64,000 nt of DNA from positions 5,890,001 to 5,954,000 of the forward strand of contig OX442322.1 in NCBI GenBank assembly GCA_949358305.1, read 5' to 3'. The translations under genes and the position numbers were made by a program. The number at the start of each line of letters is the position of its first letter. Within the stretch, counting starts at the first letter, position 1. The stretch comes from Strigamia acuminata. Taxonomy: Eukaryota > Arthropoda > Chilopoda > Geophilomorpha > Linotaeniidae. Of the stretch, positions 18,738-30,020 are shown in pieces. The notes under the pieces are model-generated. The model was not told where the DNA came from and did not search any database. It saw only the letters and a program-made list of their open reading frames with translations.

Positions 18738-21703
18738 ATTGAGGGCCCTGTCCTGGATTTGAACTTGAAAATTTTTTTTTTTGCTCGCCATTTTGTTTTG
18801 CTTTGTGTGCAAACCCTTTGTTTCATTGTGGTTGCCGTTTGCTTCAATTTTTTGTTGCAGATTGTTTTATTCATTGTTCAGAGTGTTGGTACATTTTTGC
18901 TTTATTTTTTGGCGGGGAACAATTGTATTGTTTTTCATTTTCTTATTTTTTGGATTTTGGGTTAAATATTTTTCTTTGAGACTGAGGAATTTGAAGGGTG
19001 TTTTTGTTTGTCACTTTGAGTCGCGTGAGAGGCTTAGTTGTGAGGGCTGGGCACTTTTTCATTTGAAGGTCTTGGAATTATGTTTTTCTCTGTGCTGTTG
19101 TGGTTGGGGCTCTGAAATTTATTTTCAGACGCGCTGCAACTGACCAAAGCACTTTGATGTTTTGTTCCTCTAATTAGCTTGGGGAGTCTTGCTCTTTCCC
19201 TTAGGCGGCTACAGGAATAGACACCACTGTGTATCTTCTTTTGTGTTCTCCACCCCTTGTACTTAATTGAACTGCAGTGACCTTGTTTGAATTTTCATTT
19301 TTGCTGTTGTTTAATTTTTGTGCCGGGTTGGGAAACATTTGTTTTTCTTCTGCCACACTTTTTCTCTTGTTTGGGCTGGGTAATGCTCAGGTCTTGGGTT
19401 AATTTGTGCAATTTTATATTATTTTTTTTTTGGTTTATTTTTCTTTTGTGTTTGGTCTGGTTAGGATTGGATTGAGTTGTCTTTTTGAATTCATCTCATG
19501 AAGGTAATGTCCAGTCAGCACATTAGTTTGATTTCCAATTTTATTTTGTTTGTTTGGTGTTTTTCTTTGTGTGTTTGGCTTGGCTTGAGTCTGACCTCGT
19601 TTATTCCTATAATTAGCTTGGGGGGACAAGGGTCAACCAGCACACAAGTTGGACACCCCCTTATTTTTAATTTTATGATTTTTCTTTTCTTGGTGTGCAA
19701 CCTATAGAGGTGAGAAACCATTTGTAGGTGCTCAGATGTTGTGGTTTGGAGTGTTGAATTAGATCTGGTTCATCATTTCAGACACAATTTGAAAGTGGGG
19801 TGTGTAGAGGTTGGTTTTCACGAGCCAACAATGTGTTACTCATGACATTCCTGAGGTTACGCTGACGTAATGAGTGTCTTAGAGGGTCGACACCACACTG
19901 GACATTTGGTAGATTAAGTTCTTTTATTTCTCTCTCTGGGTCGGGCGATTTGGTGCTTTTTCCGAGTGTGTTTTTTGGCGGGAAATGTGTTTGTGGTGTT
20001 GTTGTGATGGGCAGGCATGCTGCTGGGTGCAGTATATCCCAGTTCAGCCCTGTGCTTCGCCCGGACAGCAATAAACTAATGCGGTATATTTAGGGAAGCG
20101 CTGTTCATTACTGGCCAGAGGTACATTCCTGGTTTCAGCGGTTTGATTAATCTTTTGAATTACAGGCACGTGTACTTAAGGAGAGCACACGGAGACTGGG
20201 TTTCCAACCCTGTCCCGGGCACTGGTGGAAGCAGTTTGACGTGGTTTTGGCTTTTTGTGTTTTTGTGGCCACTTATGGCACATTTTTGTCAATTTCACTG
20301 CCTTACTATCGAAATTGGGTCTCGGACAGCAGGGAGGGCGGCTCTTGCAGGGGACTGCTGGAGTGTCGAGCCTAACGGTGTTTGCTTTCAAACCGCACGT
20401 GGAATGCTTGCAAATACGAATTGGGTGGCTAACAGCTTCAAACGAAGACTGTGAATCCAGCCCAACATCTTTCAAACTTTTATTTTTTCAATGTGTTGTG
20501 TGTGGATCCCTTTTCCCAATTTTGTGAAACACACCACATTTTTCTTGTTCCCTTCTGTTATCCTATTTCTACTCTAATTTCATATCCGGGTTGGAAAGGA
20601 GTGAGGCTCCCGGGGATTGGACCTAACTTTTCCTGGCGCTGGACCGTGTTCAGTTGCAATATTCTCCAATCTGACTCAGGCTCAGTTCGCCAATTTCCCT
20701 TCACTCTTAGTCTGAGGCGACTGAGTCACATTTTTTTTGCCTCATCAGGATTATCGCGATCTTGATGGTGTTTTGGGTGTGATTTCGGTGCGGGAGCAGG
20801 CAATATCGGAGGAATCCTAAAACACGCAATTTTAGCGTTTTCAGCAGAGGTTAAAACTGGTGGTAGACGTGTACATCAGTGCAAAGGAAAACGTACGACC
20901 TTAGCATCGAAGCTGTGGGGCGCGATGGAAAATGCCACGAAAAATCGATATACGCAGTTTTTTCTACTTGGTTCTGGCGCGAATAATTTAGAACACGAAG
21001 GGAAAGACGAAGCATGCATTGTTTTGTTAATTTGGGAGTGTCAGAGAACTTCCAGTCGCCCATTTCTATCTTCTGGGGCGTGGATAAATGCCGGAAAGAT
21101 GTTCGCTAATTTTTTATTTTGGGGCGTGGATTAGAAAATAACAAAGTATAACCGCTAATTTGATTTTTTGGGGCGCAGAGATGAACCAAAACTTAATGTT
21201 TTATTGTTTTCAATAAAAAGACTTTCATTGTAATTTATCATATTTTATTTTCGAAGGTACACGGAATGCAATAACAGGTTGATGACGAGGTCTGGGTTTC
21301 GACCATTGACCCGCCACTCCTCTGTTTAATCAGTTTTAGCATAAAGGGCATGGACACTGTTGAAAGAACAGGACAGCACCCCGGTGCGCGCCTTTGGTCT
21401 TCACCAGATGCTCAGCTGCCAATTAGCTAAAAATAGAATCGAGGACCCTTGAAGCACTGAAAAGCGCTCGAAGGTCCAACACATGGCCAGTGGTCGGACA
21501 TTCCTTTGGAAGGGATGCTGAGATCTTTTGTGAAATAATTATGGTCGACCTAGTTGTAGGCGGCTGTAATTGGTCAAGGTACCCCTGACTTTGGTTTGTT
21601 TGTAGGAAGTGAAAGTGTCCTTGGATTCTTTCTCACTCCTTGCCTGTGCGTGGTCTTGACTGCACACACTTGGTTACCACTGGTTGCAAAGAAATAGCAT
21701 CTT
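18738..21703 (+). other. Gypsy-E leader, 3 kb, T/G-rich
   Basis: No conserved gene. The first 1 kb is strongly T- and G-rich on the plus strand with few A or C; its open frames translate to simple hydrophobic strings and are not credible. Directly after the LTR, a stretch ending CCTGGATTTGAAC resembles the complement of a tRNA T-arm and may be the primer region, but it lacks a TGG next to the LTR. At about 21060-21190 a CGCTAATTT...GGGGCG unit is imperfectly repeated. An AATAAA is present at about 21216. Confidence 0.5.
21060..21185 (+). repeat. Imperfect tandem repeat in Gypsy-E leader
   Basis: The pattern GCTAATTT, a T-run, then GGGGCG plus GGAT or CAGA occurs about three times in tandem with variable spacing. 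Confidence 0.4.
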
Positions 21704-24610
21704 ATGGCAAGCAAGGATCTCGATTCGGCTTGGGCCAGAGAACTGGCTGTTCTTTGCGACGTCGATCCATGCGACATTAAGACGCAGGACGATGTCATGG
21801 AACTCATTAGGTTATTTCAACGCGAAAAGCAGCTGGCAGCACTGGATGCCGCCGCTGCACATGGCGAAGCAATTTGGTCAAATTTTGCCGCAGAACAGGC
21901 GCGTAAAGCCGCTGTTCGTGCGCGAAATGAGGCCAGCGACATGGCGGAAGCTTGGGCAAGATCCGCGGTGTCGCAGCAATTGGATTTCAGTAAACGTATC
22001 ATGGAATTGTCCAGCAGGTCGACGATAACTCGAGCCGCGGCATCGGACGATTCGGACGTTGAAAGCGAGCCGGAGGAGGTGGACCTGGTCCCGGAGAGCG
22101 GTGTGGTTCAGCCCGCCGAACTCTACGACCGGATCTCGCCACCCCAGCCGCTAGAAACGGTTGAGGCGGATGAAGGCGTCGTGACAGACGGCTCACCGCC
22201 CGACCAAGTCTGTTTCGTAGGCTTAGCCGTCGGAGCGGTCTGGGATACAGTGAGTGTCGCCGGACTGGGCAGAGATTTCCCTCTCCCGTTCGTCGACATT
22301 CGTTTTTCCGACCGCGAAGCGGTGGCACTTATGGATACCGCTGCTTCAGGGCAGTATATGAGTAGTGCCGCGGCCGAGAAATACGGACTAACAGCCTCGA
22401 TTGAATCCTGTGATGATTTCGTTAGGGTTATGACGGGCGATAGAGTAACCAGTCCCTTGGGGACGGTGAGATTGTACGTCAGCTGGCAGACGGGGGAAGA
22501 TTGGTTACGGTTTGCGGTGTTACCTTCTTCTTCTAACTTCATCCTTTTGGGGTGTAGTTGGTTGAGGGAATATGGCATTGTAATTCGCATTTCCCGGAAC
22601 GATTGGTTTAAAGCCGATAATCCAGGGATGACGTTTCCTTTCGCTCCTCGGCCTAGACAGCTAGACGACAGTGGTGCAGATGTTGACAAGTGGGCAAGGG
22701 TCACGCTGGAATACGGCGTCGACACGGCCGCACTGTCACTATCATCCAAACAATTAGATTTGTTGGAAGACTGCAAAATAGAAGATATGCGGAAGATGAG
22801 ATTGGCTCGTGTGCTCGACGAGTTCAGCCACACCTTCAGCGAGATGGGAGGCTGTCATCCGTCGGTGGAACTTCGGATCCCCACGTTTAATGAGCCATCC
22901 TTCTCGTGCGATATCAAACCAACATCCCCTGCTGAAGCGAAAGCTCTGCGACGGTTGATGAGATGCGCGCTGAAAAAGGGTGAGATAGAAAAAAGTGTCA
23001 GTGTTTATAGGAACCAGCCGGTGATAAGTATATTACCTGACGGAACCTTTGACGCTTGCATTGATTTTAGACAGCTGAATTCGGTCACGGAGAGAGACAC
23101 GTACCCAGTACCGTCTATTCCCATGATTTTGGCCTGCTTAGAAGGGAGTGTGTTCTTCTCTACTTTGGATCTGGCTATGGGCTGCTTTCAGGTAAGGATT
23201 GCACCCAAGGACAGACCTAAGACGGCGTTTTACACACCTCAAGGTACCTTTCAGTTCGTGAAATTGCCCTACGGATTGTTAAATACCCCTGTGGCATTTC
23301 AACGGCTGATGGGGAAGGTACTCGGCGAATCGAAGTTTAAGTGGGCGTTGCCCTACCTGGACTCGATTGTGGTGTTCAGCAAAACTTTTGAGGAACACCT
23401 GACACACCTGTCCGACGTGCTGAGCAGGCTGAGCAAATTTTGCTTGACCGCTAGCCCGTCTGGATCTTGTGTGATATCTACTTCTTGGGACTTTCTTGGC
23501 TATTCTATGACTCCCGCAGGTTTTCGACCGAACGAACGCCGTGTTCAGGCGATCGTGGACTACCCGCGACCAGCGAATGTCGCCCAGCTGCGACGTTTCC
23601 TCGGCATGTTTGGAGGAGACACACCGCCGATCGAGGGACTGGAACATCTGTCGAACCCGCTGGATGACCTACTCACAGTGGGTGCAGAATGGAATTGGTC
23701 CGACGAGTGTCAGGGAGTATTCGAATTTTTCAAGGATCATCTTTCGCGTGGGATCGTGCAGCCGATGCCTGATTTCGGCAAGACCTTTGTCATCCAGGCT
23801 GCCGCAAGTTTGACCGGGCTCGGTGCAGTCCTCACGCAGATCGATCATCTGGGGGTCAAAAGACCCGTTGCTTACGCGAGTCGTGCGCTGCAAGGCGCCG
23901 AGACAGTGTTAAGCCCGCCGGAACTCGATTGTCTGGCAGTTCTGCAGGCAGTCGCTTCCTTTCGATCTTTTATCGCGTATTCAAAATTCGAAATCGAAAC
24001 AGGTTGCGTGGCGTTGTTTTGGTTATTACACTCAATCAACACGTCAGGTCGCCTGGTGCGGTGGGCAATGCAGCTCCAACAGGTGAGATTCTCTTTTAAA
24101 TTCAGGAGAGATGTGGACGATCGGATCGCAGTCGCTCTTTCTCGTGTGGGCCTAGATGACGATGAAACGACATTGGCGGCCTCACGCGAAGAAAAAGCTG
24201 CTTCCATGCTTGCCCACACTCTTGTCTCAGAAAGCCTCGCTGGTGCGATCATGTCTTATGATGAGATTAGGCAGAACCAGCGGGCAGACGCCGATTGTAG
24301 CGCGATCATGAGATGGTTAGACGAAGACCGAGAAGACAACAGTCTTCTGGCCCAACTCCCACCATCCATGGCACAGTACATGTCCGATTATACGTTCGGC
24401 GAATGCGGAGAATTGTGTATCAATACCCCGTTCTCACCCGAATCGTCACTGACCAGGACGGAGCAAGGCTTGGACGTAAAAATCCTGATGCCTGCACCGC
24501 TAGCTGACCGTTGCCTCGACGTCATTCGATTGCATCCTCGCTACACGCAGGATAACGCAGCCGACATGGTGAAAAGGCTACGACGCATTTTTTTCTGGCC
24601 AGGAACTTAG
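21704..24610 (+). CDS. Gypsy-E ORF1: Pol-like protein with altered protease, RT and RNase H active sites
   Basis: 968 codons, uninterrupted. The N-terminal 200 residues are Ala-rich, probably helical, and unlike known Gag. A retropepsin-like domain follows with MDTAAS (D near residue 210), where the invariant Gly of DTG is Ala. The RT-like domain keeps motif A (FSTLDL, near 488) and a motif B-like patch (LPYGLLNTP), but YLDD is YLDS (residues 551-554). In the RNase H-like domain the three aspartates expected at TDAS, TDH and ADALSR are Ala (about 700), Gly (about 767) and Val (about 810); the Glu in PPELDCLAV remains. The protein stops at FFWPGT, inside the integrase zinc region, with no integrase core. 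DNA is GC-richer than neighbours. Enzymatic activity is unlikely; a structural or regulatory role is inference. Confidence 0.9.
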   Translation: MASKDLDSAWARELAVLCDVDPCDIKTQDDVMELIRLFQREKQLAALDAAAAHGEAIWSNFAAEQARKAAVRARNEASDMAEAWARSAVSQQLDFSKRIMELSSRSTITRAAASDDSDVESEPEEVDLVPESGVVQPAELYDRISPPQPLETVEADEGVVTDGSPPDQVCFVGLAVGAVWDTVSVAGLGRDFPLPFVDIRFSDREAVALMDTAASGQYMSSAAAEKYGLTASIESCDDFVRVMTGDRVTSPLGTVRLYVSWQTGEDWLRFAVLPSSSNFILLGCSWLREYGIVIRISRNDWFKADNPGMTFPFAPRPRQLDDSGADVDKWARVTLEYGVDTAALSLSSKQLDLLEDCKIEDMRKMRLARVLDEFSHTFSEMGGCHPSVELRIPTFNEPSFSCDIKPTSPAEAKALRRLMRCALKKGEIEKSVSVYRNQPVISILPDGTFDACIDFRQLNSVTERDTYPVPSIPMILACLEGSVFFSTLDLAMGCFQVRIAPKDRPKTAFYTPQGTFQFVKLPYGLLNTPVAFQRLMGKVLGESKFKWALPYLDSIVVFSKTFEEHLTHLSDVLSRLSKFCLTASPSGSCVISTSWDFLGYSMTPAGFRPNERRVQAIVDYPRPANVAQLRRFLGMFGGDTPPIEGLEHLSNPLDDLLTVGAEWNWSDECQGVFEFFKDHLSRGIVQPMPDFGKTFVIQAAASLTGLGAVLTQIDHLGVKRPVAYASRALQGAETVLSPPELDCLAVLQAVASFRSFIAYSKFEIETGCVALFWLLHSINTSGRLVRWAMQLQQVRFSFKFRRDVDDRIAVALSRVGLDDDETTLAASREEKAASMLAHTLVSESLAGAIMSYDEIRQNQRADADCSAIMRWLDEDREDNSLLAQLPPSMAQYMSDYTFGECGELCINTPFSPESSLTRTEQGLDVKILMPAPLADRCLDVIRLHPRYTQDNAADMVKRLRRIFFWPGT

Positions 24611-26998
24611 AAATTCCTTGTTTCGGCTGGATTTTAAGTGAAGAACGTTCGTCAGGCGTAGACACGGCGAATCCTCGTCATTGTCACACCGACAAACACA
24701 GAATTGAAACCGTAAGTTTCCCTGCAACGATGACTTATTGAAACGGATGTTTTTTATTTTTTATCGAACTCACCCGTTTTGTAGCAGTCACTTGTTGCTC
24801 GGTAAAGTTGGGAAAATCGATTAGCAGGCCCGTGATTCGTCTCGATGGTCGCCGATCGATCAGTGTTGGTCACTAGACCGATGGCACTGTTGAATTGATT
24901 GATTAAGTCACTGAAGTTGGTCGGAGAAGTTTGTTTAATTACCTGCTTTCCGTGGCCAGTTTCAGCGGTCATGCTGCGGTCTCAACCGATGAGAATCGTG
25001 GAGTTCATGTGACGTCACGAATTCTCGCGGAGGAGCGTAACCATGGCGACGGTCTCAGCACCGCAGCCGCGATTTTTAAGCAGGTTTTATTTCTCTGCCC
25101 GGGGATCGTGGGAGTTTTTCGCTAAAAATTTCGGAAAATTGTCGTGGCAATAAAATAATATTGTTTCGTGGTGTTTTTCCTGCGCTTTCTGAGAAAGATT
25201 GTCTCTTTAGATTGGGAATTAGTTATTGCACCAATTAGAGGGGTGAGGGTGTCGTGGGACCCAATCACAGGTCACGGGTCGAGGATTGTTCTCTGTTTAG
25301 ACTCGAGGTTTCTTGTTTCTGGACATAGTCCCCGTGTGTCACTTGTTTTCCAGAGAGCGACCATTCAGCATCAGCTGACTTTTGCTTGTGTTTGTGTTCA
25401 GGGAAAAAAGTTTTTGAGTTGCGATATGAGGGTAAGACACAAATTTATTTCCTTTTTGCATCATTTACTGTGGCCCTTTTTCTCGATAAAACCCGTGACC
25501 GATTGCTTTCTCTCGTACCCCAGCCCCGTTATTACGTGCAACTTAGCGCTCGAGCAGGCAGTTTTGTCCGCCGCTCCTCGCTAGGAACGCAGGCGGATCA
25601 AAGTCGTTTTGACCGCCGCGATCGAGTCGATTCACTGAAACACTTGTGGTTTCGACCATTTAGTGTTCAGAAAACATTTTAAGAAGTATTTTGTGTGAAG
25701 AAAACCTGAAATTTCGGCATTTTCTCTCACGAAGCGCTTCGTGATACCTGATGCGATTGGTTTCGGTTTGCCATCCGTCTTCCATCTCGAATTTTCTATC
25801 ACTTCTTTTCGCTTCTCTTTCTTCTTTTTCCCGATGTTTCTGTGAAAGGTTCTCTCGATTAGTTTTCCTTCTTCAATTCAGTTTTAATTTTTTTTTGTTT
25901 TATTTTTCATTTTTTTTTTGATTACGTATCTTTTTTTTTGTTTTTGCCTCCATTCGCCGTGTCCCCGGTTTTTCTTTCTGAAATAGGTGGGTATCGGCGT
26001 CGAATTCGCGAGTCAGCTGGCAAAGGTTACACCGTGACCCACGCCTAACCCCTCGGAATTCGTGCATCCCTCGTTCCTATTGTCCCTAATTGAGGTCAAT
26101 GACCTGCGCGCTGGTCACTTGAGTGGCCAGCGGCACGATCTGAGACCCCCAATCTGGGAAAACAATAGCGGGCGGTGAGGGGTTGTCGCCGCGGTAAGAG
26201 GAGCCGAGAAGTTCGCTTCCCGAATCACTCGCCGCCGCGGCGCGACTCGAAGAAACCAAAGTCCACTTCCGTTTGGAGTTTTTCGTTCTTTTTTTCCCCC
26301 TGTTAGTCTTCAACCCCTCCTTTGTTTATTTTGCCCCGAACTCGAGTTTCTTTCTCAGCCGACGCAACTAAATTTATTTTTTTTATTCAATAAGATTATT
26401 TGGTTTTTATTTCTTTTCTCTTTTCGCTCGCGTTCAGGCAGAAAAGGTGTATCACTTTTTCGCTCGTTCGCGTATTTCTTTTCGAGACATCCTTTTTGTC
26501 ACAATCGAGGGTTTGTTCGTGTTTTCTGCGACTGCATTGGGTTCTGATTCAGGCGCCAGACTTCACCGACATGCCGGGCCGTTGTGCAGAACGGTCCGCC
26601 ATGTTGGTTGCGGTTTGCGTTGCCTTCACCATCCCTTGCCTTGTCGTGTGTGAAATTCTTACAACCATCATTTCTTAGACCAGGCACCACGCTTTGGTCA
26701 GGATTTTATATCATCCTGATTCGGTTTAACGAATTCAGGAAATTATTGCGACTTGCATCACCGGAGCACCGAAAATGGCTTCCGCCAGCTCGGTGTCTTC
26801 GACGATTGTACGGCATCCACTGACGTCATGTGTTTGCACGTGATCATGTGCTCGCGTGGGAGGTTGATTTTGTCGCCCCCTCGTGCCGGAATCCTCATTC
26901 ATAGCCCTTACGTCATACTCTCAGCCCAACTTTTTTTTCCCCCCTTCCCCTTTCACTCCTTGATATAGTTTATTAATTTTTTATTTATTTTATCTAGA
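24611..26998 (+). other. Gypsy-E spacer between ORF1 and ORF2
   Basis: No supported gene. It contains pyrimidine-rich and T-run segments (25880-25960, 26930-26998), two perfect TGACGTCA palindromes (25010-25017 and 26821-26828) and a near-palindrome with an E-box (about 26837-26852). It behaves like an intron or promoter-bearing spacer upstream of ORF2; the last bases form a good splice acceptor. Confidence 0.45.
26980..26998 (+). promoter_or_regulatory. Splice-acceptor-like sequence before Gypsy-E ORF2
   Basis: A T-rich tract ending TTTTATCTAG directly precedes the ORF2 frame, which has no earlier opening: the TAG of the acceptor is itself the upstream in-frame stop. Confidence 0.55.
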
Positions 26999-29316
26999 AT
27001 TCGGGAAATGGTGGCGGCGACGGTAGCGAACAGTGGCACATCTGCCCTGTTTGCTCAGGCGAGCGCTGGGAGACATCAGCGGGCGGATGGGATTCACCAT
27101 GCGGCAACTGCCTCGGCATGGGGTTGGTGCATTTTTCCATCCCCAGGCAGAGGTGGTATGCACGCCACTCGCAGCGACCGGGCGGCGACCGGAGTCGCGC
27201 CCGTTCGATGGTATCGTGGATGAGCGTCGACTCGTGGGAGAGGCGGACGCAGGAGCTGTTGCAACGCGGGCATGCCCTGCTACCACGTGGTTTGACGGTG
27301 GAAGCTGTCAGAGCACGGGACGGGCAGCCTGGTCCATCGGGTTCAGCACCTTCAGCACCAAGGGTTCAGGCGGGGCGAGCGGCTTCGGCAGAGGCCCCAG
27401 CCCAGCCGAACCCAAAGCGCCAGAAGCAAGAACCAGCGCCGTCAAAGTGGACGGAGGAGATGACCGTACGGCTGGAGACCTCGTTGGCAGAGTGGCGGGC
27501 ATCCTACCCGCACGCGACTGCGGTTCAGATCGAGTCCGCAGGGAAGCTGCTGCGTCGTCGTATCAAGGACAATGCGAGGAAAGCGCGGTCCGCCGAGGCG
27601 GCGAGGCAAGCGGTGGCCGCAGCTGAAGCTGCCGCTGTGCCACCGGTCGCTCAGCAGTCATGTGGATCCGGTGGCAACGAACTGGTCGTTGTGTCCGTTC
27701 CGATGGTTGTCACCCTCCCCGTGATTGACAGTGCGCCGGAGCCCGCGCAGCAGATAGGGGTGGTCGGAGACGAGGTACAGGCTGATTCAGCAGTGTCCCT
27801 CGCTCTGGACCTTCCCGGAGTGTCTGACGAGCAGGTGGTCGAGATGCCCTCGGAGGAAGCCGGCTGCAGTGAGCAAGCAATCGCTTGCGCTTCACTCGCA
27901 CTCGGAATCCCCGTGGCGCAGTTCGACGGGACGGGAAGACTGCCCCATCGCACTTGGGGTAGCCTCATGAATCTCGCGGGACGGTCGGAGCCATCCACCC
28001 CGCGGGAGGAATGTGTTGTTTCCCAGAGGCAGGACGGCGCTTGCGCCGAACTACCAATGGTGCAACCCCAGATGCCAGCGCCAGATGACGAGATGATGGA
28101 GTTGTTCGTCACGGAGGACGATGTGCTGCAATTGTCTGTGTTAGAGGGTTTGTCTCTCGAAGCACAACTGTTGCGGTGCGGCGACCCCGAGATGGTCAAC
28201 GCAGGAGTAGAAGCTGCCGGAGGAGGCGAAGGACCTTCCCAGGAACCATGCCCCTCTGGACAGCAAGTAGGAGCGGTGTTTTTGGAACCCGTCGAGGGCC
28301 AGATCCCGCTTGAGCTCGCCGACTTGCCGCCTGGTGCTCCGGTGGTCTGCACAGCGCTCGTTTTGAGGGCGATCCCGCGCCTCGAACATGCGAACGCTCA
28401 GATGGTGGCGCTCTGGGTCGCCGAAGCTAAGCGGTGGAGGGAACTTCACCTGCGCTTTGTAGACGCGGCTGGGAGCGACATCAGGATGACCAGAGCTATC
28501 GCCCTGATTCGACAGAGGATGTGGATCATCCTCAACGTTCCACCTGTTGCGACAGCCGCGGCACGGAGGATACGGTGGTATGAGACGGTCCGCATCGTCG
28601 CGTGGTCGGTCGGTGCTGCTATGAACGCGTGGTACCTCCACCTACCGTCCCCGTTCGTGGTCCAGACTTGGACACTGGAACAGACGGTGGGGGCGAACTA
28701 CGCGGATTTCGACGCATCAATCTGCCGGGGTTATGTGAAGACGTTGGCCGGGCTCCCGAGGTTGGCCAATAACTACGGTCACCAACGGATGTTCGTACCG
28801 GCGTCCCACGAGCCTGTGCCTATCGTGATGCCACCAGAGTTGGCGGCACACTCACCGCCACCCCCACCTACGTACGAAGAGGTGATAATGAAGCGGGTGC
28901 ACAGGCGGAAGGGCTACCCCGACCAATTTAGCCCCGACGTCTGGGATCCGATCGAGGCGACGCACGATGCTCGCAAGCAGAAGGGGAAGGGGAAGAAGTC
29001 CCGCACTGCTCAAACCGTGGCAGCATCGAGAGAAGAAGCGGCAGCACGACGCGCCTTGGCCTCAGTCAAGACGACGACAACGGAGGTGCCTCAGCTACCC
29101 CCCCAGTCGGCGTCAGCTGCGGCGGGAGCGGCAGAGGCGGTGGAAGCAGAGAGCAGGCAACTAATGCCTCCCCCACTGTCGATACGGTCTGTACTGGAGG
29201 CGGCGAGAACTTCGCCAGCCCCAGCAGGACCCGCAGCGGTTGCAACCAAGTCTGAGGAGGAGCCGCAAGACCCCTCTCAGCCGCAACCACCGTCCAACGA
29301 CAAGCCGGAGCCGTGA
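26999..29316 (+). CDS. Gypsy-E ORF2: zinc-motif and PPxY protein of unknown function
   Basis: The frame is open from 26998 to the TGA at 29314-29316. The first in-frame ATG is at 27118 (732 codons), but the 40 codons before it encode a paired zinc motif, CPVCSG...CGNCLGMG, so the true N-terminus probably lies upstream on a spliced exon. Next come a basic region, a WTEEMTVRLETSLAEW helical segment, a low-complexity acidic middle, a helical region with several Trp (about residues 400-560), then PPPPPTYEEV at about 580-589, a PPxY late-domain motif of the kind that binds WW domains of NEDD4-type ligases in retroviral Gag. The tail is Lys-, Ala- and Pro-rich. No family recognised. A Gag-like or accessory role is possible; not an envelope, since no signal peptide or membrane segment is seen. 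Confidence 0.75.
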
Positions 29317-30020
29317 AAAGCCTCGACTGTCGTCCTTGGACGCGAATTGTACAAACGACGGACCTCTGGTCCCGATAATATTTTTTCCCAACAGCATGCC
29401 GTGAGATGCCTGTCCCGGGACATGAACGCCGAGCCGGAAGCGAGTGACGAGACGGAGACGCCACGCCACAAGCCCACGTGCCCGACGAAAACGGATACCG
29501 GAGTTTTCCCGTTCCATCGGTGGACCTCCCGACTGTGGATCTTGGTCAGGTCCCGGTCGTTGTATATATATTATTTCCTTTTTTTTCTTTTTTATCATTT
29601 TCATGTTTGTTTAACGTATAGCTTTAGTTCAATTATTTTATGAGAGGCTTGACCAACCTCTCCCATCCTTGTTTTGTTTACCATATTTATTTTATTTTTC
29701 GTTTTTTTAATTTTTTTGTTGTTGTTTGTTTATGATTTCGTCCCGGGCTTGCTACGTTCAGGCCCGGTGAATTATTTTTTACATTGTATTACATTAATAG
29801 TTTGTTTTGTTTTCGGCCAGTCTAGGGCGAGGTGATTCCTGTCGCCCAATGCTGCTAACATCGTTGACCGACGGTGCGGTGGTTTTCGGTCCTCCAGCAC
29901 CGAAGGTCGGCGCCGGTAACCCGACAAGTTGTGGTCTTCGACTGACTTCGTTGTTGTGTCTGCCTCGACTTGCGTGTCCCCGTCGGTGTTGTGTGTGGCC
30001 CCTTAGACCTACCTTTTCTT
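29317..30020 (+). other. Gypsy-E 3' untranslated region
   Basis: Between the ORF2 stop and the polypurine tract; no gene seen. The middle (29570-29810) is T-rich. Confidence 0.6.

Noticed and set aside
18781-19143. 120-codon hydrophobic frame in the Gypsy-E leader that looks like a membrane protein
   Set aside because: It comes from T-rich DNA, has simple Phe/Leu/Cys-rich composition and overlaps other equally open frames.
22123-22833. 236-codon antisense frame inside Gypsy-E ORF1, and a similar one at 27651-28352 inside ORF2
   Set aside because: GC-rich coding DNA often has open antisense frames; no recognisable motif.
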